A stretch of DNA of 37,571 nucleotides from Kiritimatiellia bacterium. GTDB taxonomy: Bacteria > Verrucomicrobiota > Kiritimatiellia > RFP12 > UBA1067. The translations under genes were made by a program, and so were the position numbers. Shown piece by piece: positions 1 to 10,377 of this stretch (the first letter of the stretch is position 1; every line of letters begins with the position of its first letter). The notes beneath the pieces were generated by a model. The model ran no database searches. It was not told the DNA's origin and was given only the letters and a program-made list of their open reading frames with translations. The DNA lies in the NCBI GenBank assembly GCA_024405395.1, contig JAKSOW010000018.1, positions 1-37,571 on the forward strand, written 5' to 3'.

Positions 1-1
1 T

Positions 2-1115
2 GGTTGTGACAGTCTGTCGTCTGTGACGATTCCGTCGAGCGTGACGAACATCGGGGATCGTGCGTTTTCCGGTTGTAGTGGTCTGACGTTGATCTCCGTT
101 GATTCCTCAAATCCGAGTTATTCTTCGCGAAATGGCTTGCTCTGCACTAAAGACGGGACGGTCTTGATTCAGGGAATAAATGGCGAAGTAACGATTCCGC
201 CAAGTGTGACGAGCATCGGTGATAGGGCGTTTTGGGGCTGCAAAGGCCTGAAGTCGGTGACGATTCCGTCGAGCGTGACGAGCATTGAGGATGATGCGTT
301 TTCTGGTTGTGACAGTCTGTCGTCTGTGACGATTCCGTCGAGCGTGACGAACATCGGGAGGTCTGCGTTTTCTGGTTGTGACAGTCTGTCGTCGGTGACA
401 ATTCCGTCGAGCGTGACGAGCATCGAGGGTTTTGCGTTTTCCGGTTGTAGCGGCCTGACATCTGTGACGATTCCATCAAGTGTGACGAGCATTGGGAAAG
501 GGGCGTTTTATGGCTGTGACGGTCTGAAGTCGGTGACGATTCCGTCGAGCGTGACGAGCATTGGGGAATTGGCATTTTCCGAATGTAGTGGCCTGAGGAC
601 GATCTCTGTTGATCCCTCTAATCCCAAATATTCTTTGCGGAATGGGTTGCTCTGCACCAAAGACGGGGGAACCTTGATTCAGGGGATAAATGGCGATGTG
701 ACGATTCCTTCAGGCGTGACGAGCATTGAGGATGGCGCGTTTTTCGGCTGTAGCGGGTTGACGTCTGTTACGATTCCGTCAAGCGTGACGAGCATCGGAA
801 AGTGGGCATTCCCCGGCTGCAGCGGGCTGAAGTCGGTGACGATTCCGTCGAGCGTGACGAACATCGGGGATAACGCGTTTTTCAATTGTAGTGGCCTGAC
901 ATCTGTGACGATTCCATCAAGTGTGACGAGCATTGGGGAAGGGGCGTTTTATGGCTGTGACGGTCTGAAGTCGGTAACGATTCCTTCGGGTGTGACGAGC
1001 ATTGGCGATAGGGCGTTTGAGGATTGCAAAGGCCTGAAGTCGGTGACGATTCCGTTGAGCGTGACGAGCATCGGGGAGGAGGCATTCTCCTGCTGTAGCG
1101 GGCTGAAGTCGGTGA
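2..1115 (+). repeat. 69-bp tandem repeats encoding LRR_5 units (array 1)
   Basis: The coding DNA is built of 69-bp units (23 codons) that are close to identical at base level over the core gtgacgattccgtcgagcgt. This is more similarity than protein selection alone needs, because synonymous positions are also shared. It suggests recent unit amplification or gene conversion. Confidence 0.8.
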
Positions 1116-1255
1116 CATTCGAAGGTAAGCCGCCGAAGGATGTCAATGAGGCTGGGTTTCCGTCTGGTGTTGAGCTGCGCTACAATTCCGCTTATGCGAA
1201 AGAGTGGAAGCCCGTGATCTCCGCCAGTGGATTCACGAACGCGACGGCGTACTAG
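2..1255 (+). CDS. BspA-like leucine-rich repeat protein, 5' partial
   Basis: The reading frame is open from the first bases of the window, so the N-terminus lies outside; a GTG at 23 is just a repeat valine, not a start. The visible part, about 417 residues, is almost wholly LRR_5 (BspA/TpLRR) repeats of 23 residues with core VTIPSSVTSIG-x-x-AF-x-GCSGL. Two spacer modules (GLLCTKDG, residues about 46-54 and 218-226) interrupt the array. The last 50 residues leave the repeat pattern (TFEGKPPKDVNEAGFPSG to GFTNATAY) and are nearly identical to the end of the next gene. BspA-like proteins are usually exported surface proteins involved in adhesion or binding; the ligand here cannot be told. Gene and 3' flank are duplicated as the copy at 1629-2756. 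Confidence 0.9.
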   Translation, partial: GCDSLSSVTIPSSVTNIGDRAFSGCSGLTLISVDSSNPSYSSRNGLLCTKDGTVLIQGINGEVTIPPSVTSIGDRAFWGCKGLKSVTIPSSVTSIEDDAFSGCDSLSSVTIPSSVTNIGRSAFSGCDSLSSVTIPSSVTSIEGFAFSGCSGLTSVTIPSSVTSIGKGAFYGCDGLKSVTIPSSVTSIGELAFSECSGLRTISVDPSNPKYSLRNGLLCTKDGGTLIQGINGDVTIPSGVTSIEDGAFFGCSGLTSVTIPSSVTSIGKWAFPGCSGLKSVTIPSSVTNIGDNAFFNCSGLTSVTIPSSVTSIGEGAFYGCDGLKSVTIPSGVTSIGDRAFEDCKGLKSVTIPLSVTSIGEEAFSCCSGLKSVTFEGKPPKDVNEAGFPSGVELRYNSAYAKEWKPVISASGFTNATAY

Positions 1256-1268
1256 CTCGGATTTCTTT

Positions 1269-1454
1269 ACCACGGAAAGTGCTGAAGCCGCCATTCGGCG
1301 GGCACGGAAAATGGTTGGGGAAAATAATCCCCAAGGGCTTGTGAACCAGAATATATCCGTACCATGTCCACAACATTGCGATTGGATTGTCCGGAACGGA
1401 TTCTTTCCCAATCGCCTTCCGTGCCCGCAGGGCGGTTTCCGAGTCTTCCGTGGT
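1269..1454. repeat. 186-bp long inverted-repeat element, copy 1 (MITE/REP-like)
   Basis: The element begins ACCACGGAA and ends TTCCGTGGT. The two outer arms of about 57-62 bases are imperfect reverse complements and share an uninterrupted GCGGGCACGGAA stretch; about 65 bases lie between them. It contains no credible gene. A second copy lies at 2770-2955 at the same distance after the next gene. It could be a MITE-like non-autonomous element, a REP-type palindrome or a structured 3' RNA. I see no clear target-site duplication. Confidence 0.65.
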
Positions 1455-1529
1455 TTGGGGGAGGTATGCACCATGTCAAAATCCTGCGGAAACGCGGCGA
1501 GAAAGTGGTGCGTTTTCCATCTTAACTCG

Positions 1530-1535
1530 TATAAT
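1530..1535 (+). promoter_or_regulatory. Possible -10 box for the second BspA-like gene
   Basis: A perfect TATAAT lies 94 bases before the ATG at 1629. No convincing -35 is found at 16-18 bases upstream. If used, the 5' leader would be roughly 87 nt and include the hairpin at 1581-1597. Confidence 0.35.
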
Positions 1536-1580
1536 GAACTAAGATCTTGGTGTTAGAGGCGGCGGATGGCTGCTGGCATA

Positions 1581-1597
1581 TCGTGTTGCCAACACGA
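1581..1597. promoter_or_regulatory. Perfect 7-bp dyad in the leader of the second BspA-like gene
   Basis: TCGTGTT-GCC-AACACGA is a perfect inverted repeat with a 3-base centre, ending 31 bases before the start codon. It may be a leader hairpin or an operator; nothing decides between them. Confidence 0.35.
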
Positions 1598-1628
1598 ATC
1601 ATCAGGGATAACTGCGAGGAAAAGGAAG

Positions 1629-2756
1629 ATGAAGAACAGTGTCTGCAGATTGGCTGCTCTAGTTGTGGCAGTAATGTTTGCCCTGGGCGCCTGGGCCGAT
1701 AAGTGGAAGGACCCTGAATCTGGTTACACATGGCTTTATTCTGTGAAGGACGGAAAGGCGGAGATAGTGAATAGGGGGGAGGGGTCTGTCTCACCCGAGC
1801 CCTCGGGAACATTGACGATCCCTTCAACCCTCAACGGCCATCCCATGACGAGCATAGGGGATGGTGCGTTTTATGAGTGCAAGCGCCTGACCTCTGTGAC
1901 GATTCCGTCGAGCGTGACGAACATCGGGGATGATGTATTTTTCGGTTGCAGCAGCCTGAAGTCGGTGACGATTCCATCAAGCGTGACGAGCATCGGGGAT
2001 GAGGTGTTTTCCGGCTGTCACGGGCTGGCATCAATCTCCGTTGATCCTTCTAATCCCAAATATTCTTTTCGGAATGGGTTGCTCTGCACCAAAGACGGGA
2101 CAGCCTTGATTCGGGGCATGGATGGCGATGTGACGATTCCGTCTAGCGTGAGGACTGTCAGGTCCGGTGCGTTTTACGGTTGCAGCGGCTTGACCTCTGT
2201 GGCGATTCCGTCAAGTGTGACGAACATCGGGTTGAGGGCATTTCTTGACTGTAGTGGGCTGACCTCGGTAACAATTCCTTCAAGCGTGACGAGCATCGAG
2301 TTTGGGGCGTTCGCACGTTGTAGCGGGTTGACCTCGGTGACAATTCCTTCAAGCGTGACGAGCATCGGGAAATTGGCATTTTCCTGCTGCAGTGGTCTAA
2401 CGTCTGTGACGATTCCGTCAAGTGTGACGAGCATCGGGGATCATGCATTTCTCGGTTGCAGCGGGCTGAAGTCTGTGACGCTTCCGTCGAGCGTGACGAG
2501 GCTCGGGGATGGTGCGTTCAATGGCTGCAGTGGACTGAAGTCTGTGACGATTCCGTCGAGTGTGACGAGCATCGGGGAAGTGGCTTTTTTGGGTTGCAGC
2601 GGGTTGAAGTCAGTGACATTTGAAGGTAAGCCGCCGAAGGATGTCAATGAGGCTGGGTTCCCGTCTGGCGTTGAGCTGCGCTACAATTCCGCTTATGCGA
2701 AAGAGTGGAAGCCCGTGATTTCCGACTGTGGCTTCACGAACGCGACGGCGTACTAG
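1629..2756 (+). CDS. BspA-like leucine-rich repeat protein, secreted
   Basis: The start at ATG 1629 is chosen because it is preceded by GAGGAAAAGGAAG and begins a textbook signal peptide (MKNSVCRLAALVVAVMF, cleavage probably after ALGAWA near residue 23). The frame is open further upstream to 1566, but that part has no secretory character. About 50 residues of a non-repeat N-domain (DKWKDPESGYTWLYSV) are followed by about ten LRR_5 repeats of 23 residues, one GLLCTKDG spacer module, and a C-terminal cap ending GFTNATAY. Length is 375 residues. The protein is likely exported across the inner membrane; no LPXTG, Por or PEP-CTERM sorting signal is visible, so final location is open. Function is inferred only from the family (adhesion or ligand binding). 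It is a close paralogue of the preceding gene. Confidence 0.88.
   Translation: MKNSVCRLAALVVAVMFALGAWADKWKDPESGYTWLYSVKDGKAEIVNRGEGSVSPEPSGTLTIPSTLNGHPMTSIGDGAFYECKRLTSVTIPSSVTNIGDDVFFGCSSLKSVTIPSSVTSIGDEVFSGCHGLASISVDPSNPKYSFRNGLLCTKDGTALIRGMDGDVTIPSSVRTVRSGAFYGCSGLTSVAIPSSVTNIGLRAFLDCSGLTSVTIPSSVTSIEFGAFARCSGLTSVTIPSSVTSIGKLAFSCCSGLTSVTIPSSVTSIGDHAFLGCSGLKSVTLPSSVTRLGDGAFNGCSGLKSVTIPSSVTSIGEVAFLGCSGLKSVTFEGKPPKDVNEAGFPSGVELRYNSAYAKEWKPVISDCGFTNATAY
1850..2612 (+). repeat. 69-bp tandem repeats encoding LRR_5 units (array 2)
   Basis: Same 69-bp unit as in the first gene, with near-identical core bases. The two arrays differ in unit number and order, which fits unequal recombination between them. 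Confidence 0.75.
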
Positions 2757-2769
2757 TTCGAATTTCTTC

Positions 2770-2955
2770 ACCACGGAAAGCGCTGAAGCCGCCATTCGGC
2801 GGGCACGGAAAATGGTTGGGGAAGAGAATCCCCAAGAGCTTCTGAACCAGAATATATCCGTACCATGTCCACAACATTGCGATTGAATTGTCCGGAACGG
2901 ATTCTTTCCCAATCGCCTTCCGTGCCCGCAGGGCGGTTTCCGAGTCTTCCGTGGT
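2770..2955. repeat. 186-bp long inverted-repeat element, copy 2
   Basis: The same ACCACGGAA...TTCCGTGGT element as at 1269-1454, again 186 bp, with a few scattered differences. Similarity to the first copy continues a short way past the element (to about 2971) and upstream into the C-terminal coding region, always at a 1501-bp offset. The second copy therefore arose together with the gene duplication, not by independent insertion. Confidence 0.65.
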
Positions 2956-3041
2956 TTTAGAGGGATATGCTCCTCCGCCAAGTGAACATTGAGAATGAGG
3001 TGTTTTCTACTGCCTTGAACTGATCTCGTCAACAGGTAAAG

Positions 3042-3075
3042 AAAAGCCGCCGGTCTTGGGACTCGGCGGCTTTTT
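3042..3075. terminator. Bidirectional intrinsic terminator, end of gltBD
   Basis: AAAAGCCGCCG and CGGCGGCTTTTT form an 11-bp stem around an 11-base loop. A T-tract follows on the plus strand, and a shorter T-rich run (TTTTCTTT) follows on the minus strand. It lies 19 bases past the gltD stop and can also stop readthrough from the BspA-like gene. Confidence 0.8.
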
Positions 3076-3094
3076 CTTGGGCTGGAAGCGGCGC

Positions 3095-4453
3095 TTAGAG
3101 CGGCAGCTTCTTGCCGCCGGCCAGGGCGCGCACGACGAGGGAGGCGCCAGTGGCGCAATCGCCCACGGCGTAGACGTTCCGGTCGGGAGCGGAGACGATG
3201 GCCGTACGGGGTGTGAGCTCGAGGTTCAGCTGGCTGACGATCGGATGATCCTTCGGCACGCCCGTGAAGCCCATCGCGAGCAGCACGAGGTCGGCCTTGA
3301 TGACTTCCTTCGTGTTGGGCACGGAGGTGAACTTGAGCGGACGGCCCTCGGGCGAGAAGGTCCATTCGACCTGCTCCACCTCGACTCCCGTGACCTTGCC
3401 GTTCTTGCCGATGAACTTCAGCGAGTTGAGGTCCCAGCGGCGTTCACAGCCTTCGTGGTGGCTGGAGCTTGTGCGGAGCATGTAGGGCCAGGACGGCCAA
3501 GGCGTCGAGGGGCTGCGCGTCTCCGGCGGCTTGGGCATGATCTCGATCTGCATCACGCTCTTCGCGCCTTGGCGGATGGACGTGCCTACGCAGTCGGAAC
3601 CCGTGTCGCCGCCGCCGATCACCAGCACCTTCTTGTCCTTGGCGGAGATCGGCATCTCGTCGAGCTCGCCCGTGAGCACGCGGTTCTGCGCGCCCAGCAG
3701 CTCCAGCGCCAGGTGGATGCCCTTGAGCTCACGGCCGGGGATGTTCAGATCGCGGGCCGCCGGCGTGCCGATGGCCAGGATGAGCGCGTCGTTGGCGCGC
3801 TGCAGATAGGCGGCGGAGATGTCCGTGCCCACGTTCACGCCCGTCACGAACGTGATGCCCTCAGCTTCGAGGATCGCCCGGCGGCGATCGATGATCGACT
3901 TGTCGAGTTTGAAGCAGGGGATGCCGTAGCGCAGCAGGCCGCCGATGTTGGCGTTCTTCTCGTAGACCGTTACCTTGTAGCCCTTGCGGCGCAACGTGAT
4001 CGCCGCCGAAAGGCCGGCCGGGCCGGCACCCACCACCGCCGCGGACTTGCCGTTCTCCTGGGCGGGCGGACACGGCTGGACCCAGCCGTTGGTGAAGGCC
4101 GTCTCGATGATGTGCTTCTCGGACTGGCGGATCATGACCGACTCTTCGTCGAGCTGATGCACGCAGCTCGCCTCGCACAAGGCCGGACAGATGCGGGCCG
4201 TGAATTCGGGGAAGTCCGAATGCTGGCTCAGCAGCTCGTAGGCCCGGCGGTCATCGCCTTCGGCGACGGCCCGGTTCTGGTCCGGCACCAGGTTGCCGAG
4301 GGGGCAGCCATAGCCGTGGCAGAAGGTCTGGCCGCAGTTGAGGCAGCGTGAGACCTGGCTGCGGATTTCGTCCGGGGCCAGGCGGCGCTCGACTTCCCAG
4401 AAGTCGCAGCGGCGAACTTCCATGGCCCGATAGATATCGTGGATGCGTTCCAT
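3095..4453 (-). CDS. gltD: Glutamate synthase (NADPH) small subunit
   Basis: GltD supplies electrons from NAD(P)H through FAD and iron-sulfur clusters to the large subunit, which makes two glutamates from glutamine and 2-oxoglutarate. The 452-residue product has the N-terminal cysteine motifs (CLNCGQTFCHGYGCPLGN near residue 37 and CPALCEASC near 90) that bind 4Fe-4S clusters, a first dinucleotide motif VVGAGPAGLSAA near 140, a second, VIGGGDTGSD, near 275, and the C-terminal FAD motif YAVGDCATGASLVV. Length is close to the usual 450-490. The ATG at 4453 is preceded by AAAGGAG that overlaps the gltB stop codon; the genes are 14 bases apart, so they are one operon, probably translationally coupled. 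It is transcribed from the sigma-54 site ahead of gltB. Confidence 0.96.
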   Translation of the reverse strand: MERIHDIYRAMEVRRCDFWEVERRLAPDEIRSQVSRCLNCGQTFCHGYGCPLGNLVPDQNRAVAEGDDRRAYELLSQHSDFPEFTARICPALCEASCVHQLDEESVMIRQSEKHIIETAFTNGWVQPCPPAQENGKSAAVVGAGPAGLSAAITLRRKGYKVTVYEKNANIGGLLRYGIPCFKLDKSIIDRRRAILEAEGITFVTGVNVGTDISAAYLQRANDALILAIGTPAARDLNIPGRELKGIHLALELLGAQNRVLTGELDEMPISAKDKKVLVIGGGDTGSDCVGTSIRQGAKSVMQIEIMPKPPETRSPSTPWPSWPYMLRTSSSHHEGCERRWDLNSLKFIGKNGKVTGVEVEQVEWTFSPEGRPLKFTSVPNTKEVIKADLVLLAMGFTGVPKDHPIVSQLNLELTPRTAIVSAPDRNVYAVGDCATGASLVVRALAGGKKLPL

Positions 4454-4467
4454 TTTCAGATGCTCCT

Positions 4468-8808
<4,341 letters not shown>

Positions 8809-8832
8809 GGTAGTATTCTCCGCGGAGCATTT

Positions 8833-8849
8833 AGCAGATACCGTGCCAA
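8833..8849 (-). promoter_or_regulatory. Sigma-54 (-24/-12) promoter of gltBD
   Basis: On the minus strand the bases read TTGGCACGGTATCTGCT. They match the sigma-54 consensus YTGGCACGRNNNTTGCW at all but one fixed position, with GG and GC exactly 10 bases apart. It is the same as the glnN site at 10332-10348 except for one base. The predicted start point is near 8822. Confidence 0.85.
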
Positions 8850-8871
8850 TCCCTAGGGAAGGATGAAAAGC

Positions 8872-8895
8872 CTGAATTTGTTACATTTGATGTAA
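8872..8895. promoter_or_regulatory. Candidate activator/operator site upstream of gltB
   Basis: CTGAATTTGTTA (8872-8883) resembles the arms of the dyad ahead of glnN (10 of 12 bases). It overlaps a perfect inverted repeat TTACAT-TTG-ATGTAA (8881-8895). GTTACATTT occurs again at 8912-8920, 32 bases (three helical turns) away. The position, 20-60 bases upstream of the -24 element, is compatible with an enhancer-binding protein, though closer than the usual 100 bases. Confidence 0.45.
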
Positions 8896-8958
8896 ATGCG
8901 TGGTTTGGGGCGTTACATTTTGTTTCAGTTTCGTGGATTCCCGTCTTTTCAGGGCCTG

Positions 8959-9013
8959 TGATGAGATTTTGCTGCGTAATATCTCATCAAGATTGAAATG
9001 ATAAGATATTTCA
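8959..9013. promoter_or_regulatory. Two inverted repeats upstream of the HTH-aldolase gene
   Basis: TGATGAGAT (8959-8967) and ATCTCATCA (8981-8989) are perfect 9-bp arms 13 bases apart. TGAAAT (8994-8999) and ATTTCA (9008-9013) form a second dyad 18 bases before the ATG at 9032. Both are AT-rich in a GC-rich genome. They are candidate operators, perhaps for the HTH domain encoded next. No confident -35/-10 pair is visible. Confidence 0.45.
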
Positions 9014-9031
9014 TTTTGGGGCTTCCAATTC

Positions 9032-10240
9032 ATGCGGAAGAATGGTATACTTCCGCTGTCGATGAGAGCGGAAGGATACAAATCTGTTGCAGAAATTGCG
9101 GAAGGATGGGGCGTCACGCCCCGTCGTGTACGTGATTTTTGCGCTTCCGGGCGGATCCCCGGGGCAAAGACGGATGGAAGATCCTGGCTGATTCCCATGG
9201 CGGCCGAGAAGCCGGTGGACGGGCGGTCCGTTCGCGGCGGCGTTGGCGTGCCAAAGAAAGTGGAGGATAAGGATATGAGCAATCGTAACATGATGAACTA
9301 CTGCCCCGACATCAAGGTGTTTGACGCCACGATGCGTGATGGCGGCCTGGTGAACAATTTCGGCTTTACGGACGAGTTCGTGCGCGACCTCTATAATGCG
9401 AATGTGGCGGCCGGCGTCGACTACATGGAATTCGGCTATCGCGCCTCCAAGAACATGTTCAAGGTCTCCGAGTTCGGCAAGTGGAAGTTCACCGACGAGG
9501 AAGACATCCGTGCCATCGTGGGCGAAAACAACACCCCGCTCAAGATTGCGGTGATGGCCGATGCCGGCCGCTGCGACTACAAGACGGACATCCTGCCCAA
9601 GAAGGACAGTGTGGTGGACGTCATTCGTGTGGCGTGCTACATCCACCAGATTCCGCTCGCCATCGACATGATCGAAGACGCGAAGGCGAAGGGCTACGAG
9701 GTGACCTGCAACCTGATGGCCGTCTCGAAGGTGCCGGGTGAAGACCTCGACAAGGGCATCCGCATGATCGGCGCTTCGCCCGCGGATGTGCTGTACCTCG
9801 TGGACTCCTTCGGCAACTTCTACCCCGAGCAGATCGCCTACATGTCCAAGAAGTACGTTGAGGCGATGCAGGGCAAGCAGGCGGGCTTCCATGGCCACAA
9901 CAACCAGCAGCTCGCGTTCGCGAACACGATCGAGGCCTGCCGCCAGGGCGTGAACTACCTCGACATGACGGTCAACGGCATGGGCCGCGGTGCCGGCAAC
10001 TGCTTCTCCGAGCAGCTGCTCAACTTCCTGAAGAATCCGAAGTACAATGCGCTGCCCATCCTCGACTTCGTGCAGAAGCACATGCTCAAGCTGAAGGCGG
10101 ATGGCTGGAAGTGGGGCTATGACCTTCCGTACCTGCTGACGGGCGTGATGAACTGCCATCCGCGTTCGGCCATCAAGTTCGTGGGCGAGAATCGCACGGA
10201 TTACGTGAACTTCGCGCATGAGCTCACGGAAATGGACTGA
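9032..10240 (+). CDS. HTH-domain / HMGL-like (DRE-TIM) aldolase fusion
   Basis: Residues about 15-65 form a small helix-turn-helix domain of the MerR/excisionase kind (SVAEIAEGWGVTPRRVRDFC, then RIPGAKTDGRSWLIP). The same frame runs on without a stop into an aldolase of the DRE-TIM metallolyase family. Landmarks there are VFDATMRDGG (catalytic RD), a mid-barrel LVDSFG, HGHNNQQLAF (metal-binding HxH) and NGMGRGAGN. Relatives are annotated as 4-hydroxy-2-oxovalerate aldolase-like; the substrate is unknown. The product is 402 residues from ATG 9032 (ATG 9062 is an alternative), while the aldolase alone is about 320. An excellent GGAGG (9262-9266) sits 8 bases before ATG 9275 (Met82, MSNRNMMNY), exactly where the aldolase begins, so a free aldolase is probably also, or instead, made. 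The gene lies between the sigma-54 promoters of gltBD and glnN. Confidence 0.82.
   Translation: MRKNGILPLSMRAEGYKSVAEIAEGWGVTPRRVRDFCASGRIPGAKTDGRSWLIPMAAEKPVDGRSVRGGVGVPKKVEDKDMSNRNMMNYCPDIKVFDATMRDGGLVNNFGFTDEFVRDLYNANVAAGVDYMEFGYRASKNMFKVSEFGKWKFTDEEDIRAIVGENNTPLKIAVMADAGRCDYKTDILPKKDSVVDVIRVACYIHQIPLAIDMIEDAKAKGYEVTCNLMAVSKVPGEDLDKGIRMIGASPADVLYLVDSFGNFYPEQIAYMSKKYVEAMQGKQAGFHGHNNQQLAFANTIEACRQGVNYLDMTVNGMGRGAGNCFSEQLLNFLKNPKYNALPILDFVQKHMLKLKADGWKWGYDLPYLLTGVMNCHPRSAIKFVGENRTDYVNFAHELTEMD
9262..9277 (+). promoter_or_regulatory. Internal ribosome binding site and ATG for the aldolase part
   Basis: GGAGG followed 8 bases later by ATG (9275) lies inside the fusion reading frame at the domain junction. 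It is a much better initiation site than the one before 9032, where only GGGG is seen. It allows a separate aldolase polypeptide from the same message. Confidence 0.7.
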
Positions 10241-10255
10241 GTCCAACGCACGATG

Positions 10256-10289
10256 TAACAAAAACTGAGATCTTTTACAGATTTTGTTA
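10256..10289. promoter_or_regulatory. 12-bp dyad upstream of glnN, candidate enhancer site
   Basis: TAACAAAAACTG (10256-10267) and CAGATTTTGTTA (10278-10289) are reverse complements with one mismatch, centres 22 bp apart (two helical turns). The dyad lies 42-76 bases upstream of the sigma-54 promoter. The decamer ATGTAACAAA (10253-10262) also occurs, on the minus strand, upstream of gltB (8877-8886). It is a candidate binding site for an NtrC-type activator, but is not the classical NtrC sequence. Confidence 0.5.
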
Positions 10290-10325
10290 TGGCGAACCGC
10301 GAAAACGGTTCGCCATGTGCTTTTT
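10289..10325 (+). terminator. Intrinsic terminator of the HTH-aldolase gene
   Basis: ATGGCGAACCG and CGGTTCGCCAT form a perfect 11-bp stem with a CGAAAA loop, then GTGC and five T. It separates the aldolase gene from the glnN promoter just downstream. Confidence 0.8.
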
Positions 10326-10331
10326 CGGGGG

Positions 10332-10348
10332 TTGGCACGGAATCTGCT
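10332..10348 (+). promoter_or_regulatory. Sigma-54 (-24/-12) promoter of glnN
   Basis: TTGGCACGGAATCTGCT fits YTGGCACGRNNNTTGCW with one mismatch; GG (10334-10335) and GC (10346-10347) are spaced correctly. Predicted transcription start is near 10359, followed by AAAGGA (10364-10369) and ATG at 10378. Nitrogen control of a glutamine synthetase by sigma-54 is well known in other bacteria. Confidence 0.88.
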
Positions 10349-10377
10349 AAACTCGTGCCAGTGAAAGGAACACACCC

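Larger units (their letters stand above)
1256..1628. other. Intergenic region between the two BspA-like genes
   Basis: No protein-coding gene is supported in these 373 bases. They hold the 186-bp inverted-repeat element (1269-1454), then about 70 bases without recognisable signal, a possible -10 box (1530-1535), a small perfect hairpin (1581-1597) and the ribosome binding site of the next gene. Open frames here on both strands are shadows of the inverted repeat. Confidence 0.7.
2757..3094. other. Intergenic region between the second BspA-like gene and gltD
   Basis: No gene is supported in these 338 bases. They contain the second inverted-repeat element (2770-2955), about 85 bases with no recognisable signal, and a two-way terminator (3042-3075) serving the facing gltBD operon. 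Confidence 0.7.

Noticed and set aside
2..1115. LRR repeats considered as a CRISPR-like or satellite array
   Set aside because: The 69-bp period is exactly 23 codons in one open frame and encodes LRR_5 units; there are no unique spacers.
917..1474. 185-codon minus-strand frame over the first BspA-like gene and the inverted repeat
   Set aside because: The Arg/Pro/Lys-rich product arises from the inverted repeat and LRR antisense, and the same shadow appears at the second copy; no start signal.
3056..4351. 431-codon plus-strand frame opposite gltD
   Set aside because: Begins inside the terminator and has no motif; antisense shadow of gltD.
9275..10240. Treating the aldolase as an ordinary separate gene and the HTH part as noncoding
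   Set aside because: The HTH stretch has a clear conserved-looking domain and an uninterrupted frame, so I kept the fusion call while noting the strong internal start.
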